Shown piece by piece: positions 8,593 to 18,021 of a stretch of 64,000 nucleotides of DNA; the stretch's first letter is position 1, and every line of letters begins with the position of its first letter. Position numbers and translations under genes: made by a program. Source of the DNA: Prolixibacteraceae bacterium (lineage in GTDB: Bacteria > Bacteroidota > Bacteroidia > Bacteroidales > Prolixibacteraceae). The notes below the pieces were generated by a model, which saw only the letters and a list, made by a program, of their open reading frames with translations, searched no databases and was not told the origin of the DNA. The DNA lies in NCBI GenBank assembly GCA_023228025.1, contig JALOCD010000002.1:1-64000 (forward strand). Reading direction: 5' to 3'.

Positions 8593-10446
8593 ATGAAAAA
8601 ATATTTCATTACTTTCATACTAATACTCTCTTTCCCGCTTTTCTTTTCCTCTTGTTTGGAGAGCTATCTGGACAAGTCTCCGGAGTCGGGATTGACTACC
8701 GAGGATGTATTCCAAAAGCTGGATAACTTCAAAAAATTCTTTTTGGATGTCTACGAAGGACGCCAGCTCGATGGAACTACCTGGAGAGATTACAACATCA
8801 AATGTGGAATGCCTTTCTATTTTGACCAGTGGGACCAAAAATATACCTGGGAAGGAATCACCGATTGCGCCGATATGGGACGTTACATGGAGGGTCAAAC
8901 TTTCAAGAGTGGTCAGGTTTCAGCCTTTGTAAATAAATTTACCTACGACAGGGCACGTCGGCCTATTTTGGGTTCAATGTTCACTGCTATTCGTATCTGT
9001 AACATGACACTCAAGAATATAAAGATGTTGAAGGCAGATCAGGTTATCATTGACGATTATACCGCTCAGGCCCACTTTGTAAGGGCATTTGCCCATTTCG
9101 AGCTTTTTAGGATCTGGGGACCGATGCCCTATATCACCAAAGTACTCGGACCTGAAGACCAATGGGATATTCCAAGGTTGACCAAGCACGAAACCTTGGT
9201 ACGTATTGCTGCCGACATGGATACAGCTGCTACTTTCTTTGCAAAGGCAGGTTTGATGCGTCGTGATAACCCTATTCCGGGAGCTCCGGGCCACCTGACA
9301 AACACTGACCAGAAGTATCCAACCGGAGTGGCAGCCAAAGCATTCAAATCACGCGCTTTGTTGTATGCCGCTAGTCCGTTGAACAATGAACTGGGTGCAA
9401 AAGATTGGGAAAATGCTGCCATTGCAAGCTGGGAGGCAATTACAATTGCCAAACAGAATGGCTATGATCTGCTTACAGCTGCCAAATACAAAGACAACTA
9501 TGTAGGTGTTACCTATACCAATGAACAACTATGGGGTCGTGATTATGGAACCTGGAACGAAACCAATGGCAACCAGCAGGGAATGGTCAATGGTGTCTTT
9601 GGTAACAGCAAATCCAGTTGGTCAGGTGAATGTCCTACACAAAATTTTGTGGATAAATTCGAAACAAAAGATGGTTATCCGCTGAATACCCAGGCCGATA
9701 GGGATGCAGCCATTGCAGCCGGTAAATTTAAGGAACAGGATCCTTACGCCAACCGTGATCCCAGGTTTTACATAGACATCATTTTCAATCAGGCAACCAA
9801 CATGACAGGCTGGAGCGGTTCGAAGGCACAAATTTGGTTCCAAATGGTTAATGGCGTTGCCAAATATGGAGAATTGGTGGACCAATCCTACCTCGGGATT
9901 ACCCGTACAGGATATTATTCAAGAAAAAGATGGACGGAGACCAGCGTAAAGAACAAAACTTCCAAACAAGTAACTGATCCAATTATCCGTCTGGGTGAAT
10001 TGTATCTGAACTATGCGGAGGCTGCCAACGAAGCGTATGGTCCGAACGGATCTGCACCAGGTGCATCCATGACAGCTTTACAGGCAGTGAACCTGATTCG
10101 TTCCAGAATTGGACAGGCCGATGTGCTTGCCAAATACACGGTTTCGAAGGATGAATTCAGGCCTCGGGTCAAAAATGAGCGCAACATCGAACTTAGTTTT
10201 GAGGGACATTACTATTTTGATATCCGTCGTTGGAAAGATGCTCCCGTATGTTATGCCGGTCCATTGATGGGCGTAACAATAGAAAAAGTATCCGTGAGTC
10301 CAACCTATCCGACCGGTTTTAAATATGACCGTTACCCGCTCTCCTCCGATCGTCAGAGCAACTGGAAAGATGCCATGTATTATCTGCCTTTCAATACAGA
10401 GGATACCTATAAAATGAAAAAATTTGTATCAAACGAAGTTTGGTAA
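8593..10446 (+). CDS. SusD/RagB-family surface glycan-binding lipoprotein (first copy)
   Basis: A 617-residue lipoprotein that captures substrate and forms the lid over the SusC barrel. It has a short signal peptide with lipidation Cys21 (LFFSSCLESYLDKSPES). The N-terminal SusD segment includes the TPR-like FVRAFAHFELFRIWGPMPY. The C-terminal conserved block reads LYLNYAEAANEAYG, VNLIRSRIGQADV and NERNIELSFEGHYYFDIRRW, all hallmarks of the family. It is sandwiched between two SusC genes in the same direction, and the following SusC gene starts 14 bases downstream. Confidence 0.93.
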   Translation: MKKYFITFILILSFPLFFSSCLESYLDKSPESGLTTEDVFQKLDNFKKFFLDVYEGRQLDGTTWRDYNIKCGMPFYFDQWDQKYTWEGITDCADMGRYMEGQTFKSGQVSAFVNKFTYDRARRPILGSMFTAIRICNMTLKNIKMLKADQVIIDDYTAQAHFVRAFAHFELFRIWGPMPYITKVLGPEDQWDIPRLTKHETLVRIAADMDTAATFFAKAGLMRRDNPIPGAPGHLTNTDQKYPTGVAAKAFKSRALLYAASPLNNELGAKDWENAAIASWEAITIAKQNGYDLLTAAKYKDNYVGVTYTNEQLWGRDYGTWNETNGNQQGMVNGVFGNSKSSWSGECPTQNFVDKFETKDGYPLNTQADRDAAIAAGKFKEQDPYANRDPRFYIDIIFNQATNMTGWSGSKAQIWFQMVNGVAKYGELVDQSYLGITRTGYYSRKRWTETSVKNKTSKQVTDPIIRLGELYLNYAEAANEAYGPNGSAPGASMTALQAVNLIRSRIGQADVLAKYTVSKDEFRPRVKNERNIELSFEGHYYFDIRRWKDAPVCYAGPLMGVTIEKVSVSPTYPTGFKYDRYPLSSDRQSNWKDAMYYLPFNTEDTYKMKKFVSNEVW

Positions 10447-10460
10447 CTAATCCTAAAAAA

Positions 10461-13400
10461 ATGAGCATTATGAGATATCATAATATATATTTGAAATACA
10501 GAACATTTGGCATTATGTTGCTCTGTATTCTATTGGCAGGATCACTCTCCGCACAGGATAAAAAATCGGCAAAGAAGGTGAAATTGATCAACGTAACCCT
10601 TAAAGTTACCGATGAAAATGGAAGGGCTTTTCCAAAGGCACAGGTAATTGTAGGCGAAGGTGTTATCCATGCAGACACAGACGAAAAAGGAACCTTTTCC
10701 TACAAAGGGTATCCCGACGATTTCGTCACTGTTATCGCAAACGGATATGAAAAAAGTGTCGCCCTGGCTGAAGATCTGGCAAAAAATGGTTCAGTCAAAC
10801 TGATGAAGTCCAAACTTCAAATGACCGATGATGACCTTGTGCCTCTTCCCTTCTTCGAAATGAAGAAAAGGGAGACCACAGGATCGTCTGATATCTTAAG
10901 CACCAACCAATTGGAGAGATATCCATCTACCGATTTCCGCAATGCTTTGACGGGTCTTGGGACAGGTGTCGAAATCAGGGAAATGAACGGATCTCCCGGT
11001 ATTAGCGCGGAGGAGTTTACCTCGCGAAATGGTTTTAGTGCAAAATTTTCGATAGCGGCCCGTCAGATGAACATGATGTTCATTATCGATGATGTCCCTA
11101 CCGACATTACCGAAATGCCGCTCGACCCAAATGAGGTTGAATCTGTCACCATCGTGAAGGATATTGCCGATAAGGCAATGTTTGGGCCATCCGCTGCAAA
11201 CGGGATTGTTTTTGTTAAAACCAAAAGAGGAAAAACCAACGAAAGGGTGCTGAACGCAAATGTCGAATACGGCACCTCCGTGGTTGACAGGTTCCCCGGA
11301 TGGGTTAACGGAAGTGAATATGCTACCCTTAACAACCTTGCACGTACCAACGAAGGATTGACTCCCCGCTATCTGGATACAGATGTGGCAGCCTATTCCA
11401 AAAACGATCCGTACGATTATTACCATCCAAGCGTGGATTTCAGGTCGATGATGTTGAAAAATTCGAAATCATATACCAGGATAAACCTTTCATCCTCCGG
11501 TGGTAACGACAGGGTGCAATATTTTGCCTACCTGGGTTACAACGGAGAAGGTGATATCTACAAAATTGGACCAACTGCCGATTACAACCGTTTGAATGCA
11601 CGTTCGAACATCGACATCAAAATCAACGATTTCATCAAGGTTCAGTTCAACTTCTTTGGAGGCCTTTCGTTCCGACGTTCCTCAAATTATGGTTACAACT
11701 CAAACTATACCAACCAGGATGCCGGAACTAATACTGTTTTGACCGGTATTGAATTTCCCACTGTTTTGAACGATATCACATCCATTCCTCCTGTGGCTTT
11801 CCCTGTATATGCCTCACCATTTGACCCTACATCCGGAAATCCGCCCTATTTTGGTGTAAGTTCAAATTTTACACAAAACCCGATTGGTAACCTGACTGCG
11901 AATGGTTATTACACGGAATCAGGTCGGACCGGGGCTGCCACAACAGCATTGGAGTTCGATATGAGAAGTATCCTGCCGGGATTGAAATCTAAATCCTATC
12001 TGGCATTCGATGCATTCAACCAATTGCGTGTTGGAAAGGCGCAGGACTATTATGCTTACATCGCCACTCCGTCAAAAACAGCCGCCGGCACCGATACCAT
12101 TCTTTTGGCCAAAAAACACGACGGTACCCAAATGGACGGCCAGGTACTGTTGAATGAATACTATTACCAACAGATGGCTGTGTACGAGAACCTCAGCTAC
12201 GCCAAAAAATGGAATAAAAATGATCTTCAATTGTCTGCAACTTATTTCATCTCCAAAATTGCCAGAAGCAAGACGGAAGAGCCACAACGACTACAAAATG
12301 GAGTCCTGACAGGTAAATATAGCTGGAATGACAAGTTTATTTTCAATGGTGTACTCAACTATGGCGGTACATCGGCCTTTGACAGGGGTCACAGGTATAA
12401 ATTCTTTCCCTCTGGTGGCTTTGCATGGGTAGTTTCAGAGGAGAAATTCATGAAAAACATCAAGAGCATTGATTATCTGAAACTAAGGGTGCAAGGTGGA
12501 ATGCTTGGTTATGAGAGCTTCCTGGCACCTTTCTCCTACCGCGACAGGTGGAACAACAACAATAACGGGACCCTGTTCGGACCGGCTTCCACCAACCAAT
12601 GGTTTGGAAATACTACCGAGACACTGGTTTACAGGGTCTCTCCAAACCGTACCGGAAATCCCAATATTACATGGGAATTACGCAAAGAGTTCAGCGCTGG
12701 CATTGACGGATTGTTCTTCGGTGAAAAACTTGCTCTTGAACTGACCTATTACAACAACCTGCGTGACGGGGTTATCTCCCAGGTCTCCAGTCGTGTTCCT
12801 AACATTGCAGGGGTTTCAAGCGCACTTCCACGTTTCAATTTTAATAAATACAGATTTACGGGACTTGAATTTGGAATTCAATACACGGATAAGTTCGGAA
12901 AATTTGAATACTCGTTGGGAGGAAATGGCGCAATGCAGAATTCTAAAGTCGAGAAATATGATGAACCACAATACCGCAATGCTTACCAGATCCGTACCGG
13001 AACAGCGTTAGACCTTATATTCGGTCAAACCTATATCGGCAAGTTTGCCACTGATGCAGACGCCCTTGTGGTTCCCCAACTTTATGACCAGACACTTCAT
13101 GCAGGTGACCTGAAATACAAAGACAACAACGGTGATGGTTTTATTGATGACTCCGATGCAAGCCCAATTGGTCATGGCACTCCGCGTCTGTTTTATTCAG
13201 TCAATCTTAAGCTGGATTACAAAGGATTTGAATTGTATGTGATGGGAACAGGTCGTGCCTTCTACGACATAACGCTTACCAACCAATATTACTGGAATGG
13301 ATGGGGCGACAATACCTATTCTACTTTTGTCAGGGATAACATTGGAGGTGCCTACCCTCGTCTGACTTATAACAAGGTAAACAATAATTTTGTGGGATCA

Positions 13401-13637
13401 AATTTCTGGTTGGTAAAAGGAGGATTTTTCAAGATTCAGAATGTAGAGTTGTCCTATACCCTACCGGGAAACTCATTGAAGGTTATCGGCGCCAGAGGGA
13501 CTAAATTCTTTGTCCGTGGTGCTAATCTTCTCACTATCTCGAAGATCAAAGATGTAGATCCAGAGTCGATCAATTCAGGTGTTGAAACCTATCCGTTGTT
13601 CAAGACCTTTGCGGCCGGAATAAAATTAACCTTTTAA
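10461..13637 (+). CDS. SusC/RagA-family TonB-dependent transporter (second, divergent copy)
   Basis: A 1058-residue TonB-dependent barrel, clearly diverged from the first copy. It has a signal peptide (MLLCILLAGSLSAQ), then a carboxypeptidase-D-like domain (INVTLKVTDENGRAFPKAQV). The plug is atypical: the usual VVVxGYG box is replaced by an acidic-aromatic stretch (DDDLVPLPFFEMKKRETTG), yet the plug core DDVPTDITEMPLDPNEVESV and VFVKTKRGK remain. A DNNGDGFIDDSD calcium-loop-like motif lies near the C-terminus, and the barrel ends FAAGIKLTF. ATG 10461 avoids overlap with the preceding susD; ATG 10470 is possible. It probably works with the SusD encoded next. Confidence 0.9.
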   Translation: MSIMRYHNIYLKYRTFGIMLLCILLAGSLSAQDKKSAKKVKLINVTLKVTDENGRAFPKAQVIVGEGVIHADTDEKGTFSYKGYPDDFVTVIANGYEKSVALAEDLAKNGSVKLMKSKLQMTDDDLVPLPFFEMKKRETTGSSDILSTNQLERYPSTDFRNALTGLGTGVEIREMNGSPGISAEEFTSRNGFSAKFSIAARQMNMMFIIDDVPTDITEMPLDPNEVESVTIVKDIADKAMFGPSAANGIVFVKTKRGKTNERVLNANVEYGTSVVDRFPGWVNGSEYATLNNLARTNEGLTPRYLDTDVAAYSKNDPYDYYHPSVDFRSMMLKNSKSYTRINLSSSGGNDRVQYFAYLGYNGEGDIYKIGPTADYNRLNARSNIDIKINDFIKVQFNFFGGLSFRRSSNYGYNSNYTNQDAGTNTVLTGIEFPTVLNDITSIPPVAFPVYASPFDPTSGNPPYFGVSSNFTQNPIGNLTANGYYTESGRTGAATTALEFDMRSILPGLKSKSYLAFDAFNQLRVGKAQDYYAYIATPSKTAAGTDTILLAKKHDGTQMDGQVLLNEYYYQQMAVYENLSYAKKWNKNDLQLSATYFISKIARSKTEEPQRLQNGVLTGKYSWNDKFIFNGVLNYGGTSAFDRGHRYKFFPSGGFAWVVSEEKFMKNIKSIDYLKLRVQGGMLGYESFLAPFSYRDRWNNNNNGTLFGPASTNQWFGNTTETLVYRVSPNRTGNPNITWELRKEFSAGIDGLFFGEKLALELTYYNNLRDGVISQVSSRVPNIAGVSSALPRFNFNKYRFTGLEFGIQYTDKFGKFEYSLGGNGAMQNSKVEKYDEPQYRNAYQIRTGTALDLIFGQTYIGKFATDADALVVPQLYDQTLHAGDLKYKDNNGDGFIDDSDASPIGHGTPRLFYSVNLKLDYKGFELYVMGTGRAFYDITLTNQYYWNGWGDNTYSTFVRDNIGGAYPRLTYNKVNNNFVGSNFWLVKGGFFKIQNVELSYTLPGNSLKVIGARGTKFFVRGANLLTISKIKDVDPESINSGVETYPLFKTFAAGIKLTF

Positions 13638-13649
13638 TTGAAAACCGTG

Positions 13650-15458
13650 ATGAAGACAAAAATATTTTTACTATTAGGAGGTATACTGGCGATGTTTGGA
13701 TACAATTCATGTACAAATTATCTGGATGCCTACCCAAATGGAGACAAGTCGTCCGAACAGATCTTCCAGTACCAGGATATGGTGCAGGGACTCGTTGGCC
13801 AATGTTATGACAACATGCCGAGAAATTACAACGACAACGAAGGTGTACAGCTCGATTGGGCAACAGACGATGCCGTTTCTACCAGTCCAACCCAGGCTAC
13901 CAGACGATTGGCCGTTGGCTCACTGACTTCAGGAAGCGATCCGTTCTCAACATACTGGACACGCGATTACAACTCCATTAAACTGGTGAACATGTTCCTA
14001 AAGGACCGTCGCGGTTTCAACACCAAATTTATTGTAACAGCCCGCTGGGACAGTTTGGTCCGTTACCGCCTGCAAGGGGAAGCATTTGCACTACGCGCCT
14101 GGTTTCATTGGGACTTGCTCCAAAAATTTGCGGGTAAAGGGATCAATGGAGGAAAGATGCTGGGAATTCCACTGGTACTTGAACCCATAGACATCACAAA
14201 GGAGATCAACCTACCCCGCAACACTTACGATGAGTGCGTGAAACAAATCATCGCAGATTGCGACTCTGCTTACAAATATCTTCCAATCGCCCACCGCGAT
14301 TTCCTTGTCCCCAACTCCTCAGACCGTGTTTATGCGGGAGGACGCTATTGGGGTAAATTGGATGGGATCACCACCCGGGCCATAAAATCTAATGTCTACC
14401 TAACCTGGGCAAGTCCGAGGTTCAATCCGGCCAACGATGTTTCAAGATGGGACAGCGCCGCAGCCAATGCCAAGAAGGTGATCGATTTTAAGTTGACTGT
14501 CGACAAAGTATCCGGTGGTTTCAATCCTGCAAACGCCATCAACTGGTTCGATCCCAACTCGCCTGAAATTGTTTGGTCTTCGCGCTTTCAGGGTACAAAC
14601 GATGCCATGGAGCGGATGTTTTATCCCGGAGGATTCCAGGGAAATGGTGTAATCGGGGCAACCCAGGAATTGGTCAACACATTCCCGATGGCCAATGGTT
14701 ATCCTATCACGGATGCGAGAAGCAAGTACGACAGCAACAATCCTTACGCAAATCGTGATCCAAGGTTCTACAGTAACATTTTCTACAACAATGTACAGGC
14801 AAAGAAAAACAATACCGGAGTCCTGATGTATACCTTCGAAAACTGGGGGAATGGAGGTAAAGATGCTGCAGGAGTGAAATCCACCAACAGCCTTACCAAT
14901 TACCACATCAAGAAGAATGTTTACATGGGACTGAACTGGTCGGATGCCTCCATTACCAGGGTTTCACACACCAAAATGTTCATCCGCTGGACACACATGG
15001 TGCTGAACTTTGCCGAAGCCGCCAATAAAGTGGTTGGACCAAATGATGCAACCAAATATGGGCTATCGGCCAAAGCCGCCATGCAATATATCCGTACCAG
15101 AAAGACCTACGATGGCGCTACCATGTACACTGCCGCTAACGACCTCTATCTGAACGAAGTTGCCGGCGATGCCACAAAATTTGATAATTTTGTGAAAGAT
15201 GAGCGTAGAATAGAGACCTGCTTCGAAGGAATGAGGTTCTATGACATCCGCCGTTGGACCACAAGCCTTAATGAACTGAACAAATCGGTTCACATGGCAG
15301 AGATCACAAAAAATGCCGACGGCACCACCTTTTCTTACGTACTTGACAAAGTAGCAGAATCCAGGGCATACAAATCTGCCTTTCTGCCCATTCCATATGT
15401 CGAAATATTGAGGATGAGCAAACTGGAGCAGAATGAAGGCTGGGATGGTTGGAAATGA
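13650..15458 (+). CDS. SusD/RagB-family surface lipoprotein (second copy)
   Basis: A 602-residue lipoprotein partner of the second SusC. The signal peptide leads to Cys21 (FGYNSCTNYLDAYPNG). Family blocks include FALRAWFHWDLLQKF, ANRDPRFYSNIFYN, LNFAEAANKVVG, and ERRIETCFEGMRFYDIRRW near the C-terminus, followed by the usual FLPIPYVEILR ending. Upstream in-frame TTG (13638) and GTG (13647) exist, but the ATG at 13650 places the basic residues and hydrophobic core of the signal peptide correctly. The following DUF1735 gene lies 28 bases downstream in the same operon. Confidence 0.92.
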   Translation: MKTKIFLLLGGILAMFGYNSCTNYLDAYPNGDKSSEQIFQYQDMVQGLVGQCYDNMPRNYNDNEGVQLDWATDDAVSTSPTQATRRLAVGSLTSGSDPFSTYWTRDYNSIKLVNMFLKDRRGFNTKFIVTARWDSLVRYRLQGEAFALRAWFHWDLLQKFAGKGINGGKMLGIPLVLEPIDITKEINLPRNTYDECVKQIIADCDSAYKYLPIAHRDFLVPNSSDRVYAGGRYWGKLDGITTRAIKSNVYLTWASPRFNPANDVSRWDSAAANAKKVIDFKLTVDKVSGGFNPANAINWFDPNSPEIVWSSRFQGTNDAMERMFYPGGFQGNGVIGATQELVNTFPMANGYPITDARSKYDSNNPYANRDPRFYSNIFYNNVQAKKNNTGVLMYTFENWGNGGKDAAGVKSTNSLTNYHIKKNVYMGLNWSDASITRVSHTKMFIRWTHMVLNFAEAANKVVGPNDATKYGLSAKAAMQYIRTRKTYDGATMYTAANDLYLNEVAGDATKFDNFVKDERRIETCFEGMRFYDIRRWTTSLNELNKSVHMAEITKNADGTTFSYVLDKVAESRAYKSAFLPIPYVEILRMSKLEQNEGWDGWK

Positions 15459-15486
15459 GATTGAAATAATATTAAAAATATACGAT

Positions 15487-16458
15487 ATGAAAAAAATAGG
15501 AATTGTTTTAATGTTCGCTGCCGTCATGGCCTCATGCTACAGCGATTACATCAACGATTTTGACTACAATGGAATCTACTTTCCTTACCAGACGGATGTT
15601 CGTACCTTTGTAGTTGGAGAGGGGATGAAAATTGAGATTGGAGCCACCTTGGGAGGTGTTCGCGAGAATACCAAAGACCGACAGGTTACCTTCTCGATCG
15701 ACAACAGCCTGGTCAATGCAGCCACACTTACCTTGATGAAAGGAGGGGCTCAGTACATCAAAGACGCGGTGGCTCCCGTCACTGCGCTGACTCCCATTCC
15801 AACCAACTATTATACCTTGAGCGACAACAGCAAAATGATCATAAAAGCTGGTCAGCATATGGGTTCGGTGGTTATGAAAATCGATTCGGCGAAATTTTTG
15901 GCCGATCCGAATACCCTGTTCGCCAATTACGCGATCCCATTGAACATGGTTAGCGCGGATGCCGATACAATTTTGTCGACCAAGAGGACGGCTGTGATCG
16001 GACTTCACTACGAAAATATGCTGTTCGGAAAATACTGGCATGGAGGGGTAACTACCGTGAAAGATCCATCCGGGAATACCATCCAAACGCTGGTATATTA
16101 CACCGCTGTTAACCAGCCTGAAAATAAAGTCTGGACTTTGACAACAGTTGCCCCTAATGCACTTTTGGCCAATGGCTATAGCGATCAGACAACTTCAAAT
16201 GGTGAAATGATGCTGACATTGGATGGTACTAATATCACGGTTTCGACCAATGCCGGCTCAACCAATGTTGTCACTGCTGATGGAGCAAGCACCTTTAATC
16301 GGGCAAAATTGCTCCAAAACAGGAAAATTCTTCTCAACTACAAGTACATTAATGCAGCCGGCAATACCTGCTATGCCAAAGACACCCTCACCTTCCGCAA
16401 CCGGATCAGGGACGGTGTTAACGAATGGCAAGATGAGAATCCTGCTAACTACAAATAA
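15487..16458 (+). CDS. DUF1735-domain surface lipoprotein
   Basis: A 323-residue lipoprotein with Cys17 after a short hydrophobic leader (FAAVMASCYSDYINDF). The N-terminal half (DYNGIYFPYQTDVRTFVVGEG to about residue 170) has the beta-sandwich character of DUF1735, and the C-terminal half (MLFGKYWHGG onward, ending NRIRDGVNEWQDENPANYK) looks like a DUF4361-type domain. Such proteins are encoded after susD in many polysaccharide-use loci and are thought to bind glycan at the surface. ATG 15487 is chosen over an in-frame ATG inside the upstream susD gene because it starts the lipoprotein signal. It is the last gene of the transport operon. Confidence 0.8.
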   Translation: MKKIGIVLMFAAVMASCYSDYINDFDYNGIYFPYQTDVRTFVVGEGMKIEIGATLGGVRENTKDRQVTFSIDNSLVNAATLTLMKGGAQYIKDAVAPVTALTPIPTNYYTLSDNSKMIIKAGQHMGSVVMKIDSAKFLADPNTLFANYAIPLNMVSADADTILSTKRTAVIGLHYENMLFGKYWHGGVTTVKDPSGNTIQTLVYYTAVNQPENKVWTLTTVAPNALLANGYSDQTTSNGEMMLTLDGTNITVSTNAGSTNVVTADGASTFNRAKLLQNRKILLNYKYINAAGNTCYAKDTLTFRNRIRDGVNEWQDENPANYK

Positions 16459-16506
16459 TTGAACAAATAAAAAATCCGGCCAGCGCCGGATTTTTTATTT
16501 GTTCAA
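16459..16506. terminator. Long perfect palindrome, bidirectional terminator
   Basis: The GC core AATCCGGC-CAGC-GCCGGATT continues outward as a perfect 22-base inverted repeat that begins at the first base after the DUF1735 stop codon. It reaches into the stop codon of the convergent lipoprotein gene. T/A tracts flank the core on both sides, so it can end transcripts from either direction. Confidence 0.92.
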
Positions 16507-16910
16507 TTTGTTACCACAAGTTTGAAGGCAATTGCAAACGGGGTTTTATTTTGGGTCACGGTTGACAGATCCACCAGTTTATAGTTAACCCGGTAGGTTC
16601 CGGCAGGCAATTTCCCGATAGGAATGGTATCGTTGGTCATAAAGCAGGGAGCCATGATCATGCTGTTAAACTGCTTTTCAATATCGATTGTACTGCCATT
16701 TCTTTCTACCTTATTCAGTTTGTTGTAGTTACAGTCTTCTAGGATCACAAGTTTGATATCTGCCGATGATGTCGGAACATCAGGAAGGATCTTCATCTTA
16801 TAATTTGCCAGCTCTGCAACGGATACTTCAGGAAGCGAGGTTTCACTCACCACATCTGCACAGGCAAAGCATGTAATGAAGGCAGAACAGAGAAGCAAAA
16901 TATTTCTCAC
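16503..16910 (-). CDS. Small secreted lipoprotein, unknown function
   Basis: A 135-residue protein with a signal peptide (MRNILLLCSAFITCFACADV) that may be lipidated on Cys17, although the FAC lipobox is weak. The rest is a beta-rich domain with two further Cys (DCNYN, APCFM) and a YRVNYKLVDLS strand, resembling a small immunoglobulin-like or transport-accessory fold. It converges on the SusC/SusD operon and shares its palindromic terminator, which covers its stop codon. I do not recognise the family. Confidence 0.6.
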   Translation of the reverse strand: MRNILLLCSAFITCFACADVVSETSLPEVSVAELANYKMKILPDVPTSSADIKLVILEDCNYNKLNKVERNGSTIDIEKQFNSMIMAPCFMTNDTIPIGKLPAGTYRVNYKLVDLSTVTQNKTPFAIAFKLVVTN

Positions 16911-16998
16911 TTTAAATGTTTAAATTCGATAATCTGAAAACATGTACATTCAACTACAAATATGCTCTTTTTTTCGCTTCCACGCTTAAATTATTGCT

Positions 16999-17973
16999 AT
17001 GAAAACGCTAATCCCCTTCTCTCTTTTTCTATTGTTTACCAGTATAATAGTTGCGCAGCCTAACCCAAAATATGCGCTCGTCATTCATGGCGGTGCCGGG
17101 GTAATGTCTGAAAAATCGATGACACCCGAAATGCAGAAAGAGTATCTGTTTGTCCTGAACCATGCCCTCGAGGTCGGTGATTCTGTTCTTTCACACGGAG
17201 GGAGTTGCATGGATGCAGTGGTTGGCACCATCATGGTAATGGAGGACTCTCCACTCTTCAATGCGGGGAAAGGGGCCGTTTTAACCCATGATGGAACAGT
17301 CGAACTGGATGCCTCCGTGATGAATGGCAAAACATTGGAGGCAGGCGCCGTAGCCGGGATCACCGATATAAAAAACCCAATCGCACTCGCCAGAACGGTG
17401 ATGGAGAAATCGGAACATGTTTTCCTGGTTGGGAAAGGCGCCTCCCAATTTGCCGTCGAGCAGGGTTTTAAGCTGGTTCCGAACAGTTATTTTTATACCG
17501 ATAAAAGATACCCACAACTGCAGGAACTGCTCAAAAAAGAGCGTGATTCCGGCATCAACGACAAACACGGAACCGTTGGCTGTGTCGCACTCGACAAAAG
17601 TGGTAACATCGCCGCAGGCACTTCAACAGGAGGAATGACCAACAAAAGATACGGAAGGATCGGGGATGCTCCAATCATAGGAGCGGGTACCTATGCCAAC
17701 AATGCCACGGGCGGATTTTCCTGCACCGGCCATGGAGAGTACTACATCAGATTGGGTTTTTCGAGAGACATCTCTGCCTTGGTGGAATATCGGCAACTCG
17801 GCGTTCAAAAAGCCTGTCAGGCCGAAATTGAAAAACTCACCCGGCTAGGTGGTACCGGTGGTGTCATCGGGCTGGACAAAAAGGGTAATATCTCAATGGA
17901 GTTCAATACATCGGGTATGTTCAGGGGATTTATCAAGTCGAATGGAGAAAAACAAGTAGCTATATTTAAATGA
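16999..17973 (+). CDS. Isoaspartyl peptidase / L-asparaginase (Ntn hydrolase), exported
   Basis: A 324-residue plant-type asparaginase that self-cleaves to expose an N-terminal threonine. It hydrolyses beta-aspartyl dipeptides or asparagine. The signal peptide MKTLIPFSLFLLFTSIIVAQ indicates a periplasmic location. The alpha-subunit motif HGGAG is at residues 30-34, the cleavage and catalytic Thr192 is in KHGTVGCVALD, and the substrate loop TSTGGMTNKRYGRIGD follows, with GTGGVIGLDKKGN near the end. It converges on an M16 protease gene, suggesting a shared peptide-degradation theme. Confidence 0.92.
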   Translation: MKTLIPFSLFLLFTSIIVAQPNPKYALVIHGGAGVMSEKSMTPEMQKEYLFVLNHALEVGDSVLSHGGSCMDAVVGTIMVMEDSPLFNAGKGAVLTHDGTVELDASVMNGKTLEAGAVAGITDIKNPIALARTVMEKSEHVFLVGKGASQFAVEQGFKLVPNSYFYTDKRYPQLQELLKKERDSGINDKHGTVGCVALDKSGNIAAGTSTGGMTNKRYGRIGDAPIIGAGTYANNATGGFSCTGHGEYYIRLGFSRDISALVEYRQLGVQKACQAEIEKLTRLGGTGGVIGLDKKGNISMEFNTSGMFRGFIKSNGEKQVAIFK

Positions 17974-18021
17974 AAAATCCGGGGTGATCCCCCGGATTTT
18001 TTATTTAAATATAGCTACTTG
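17953..18021. terminator. Long quasi-palindrome terminator overlapping both convergent genes
   Basis: The GC core TCCGGGG-TGATC-CCCCGGA with flanking A/T tracts is a standard bidirectional terminator. The arms extend to 32 bases each with one mismatch. They cover the last six codons and the stop of the asparaginase gene on one side and the last codons of the M16 protease gene on the other. Confidence 0.9.
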
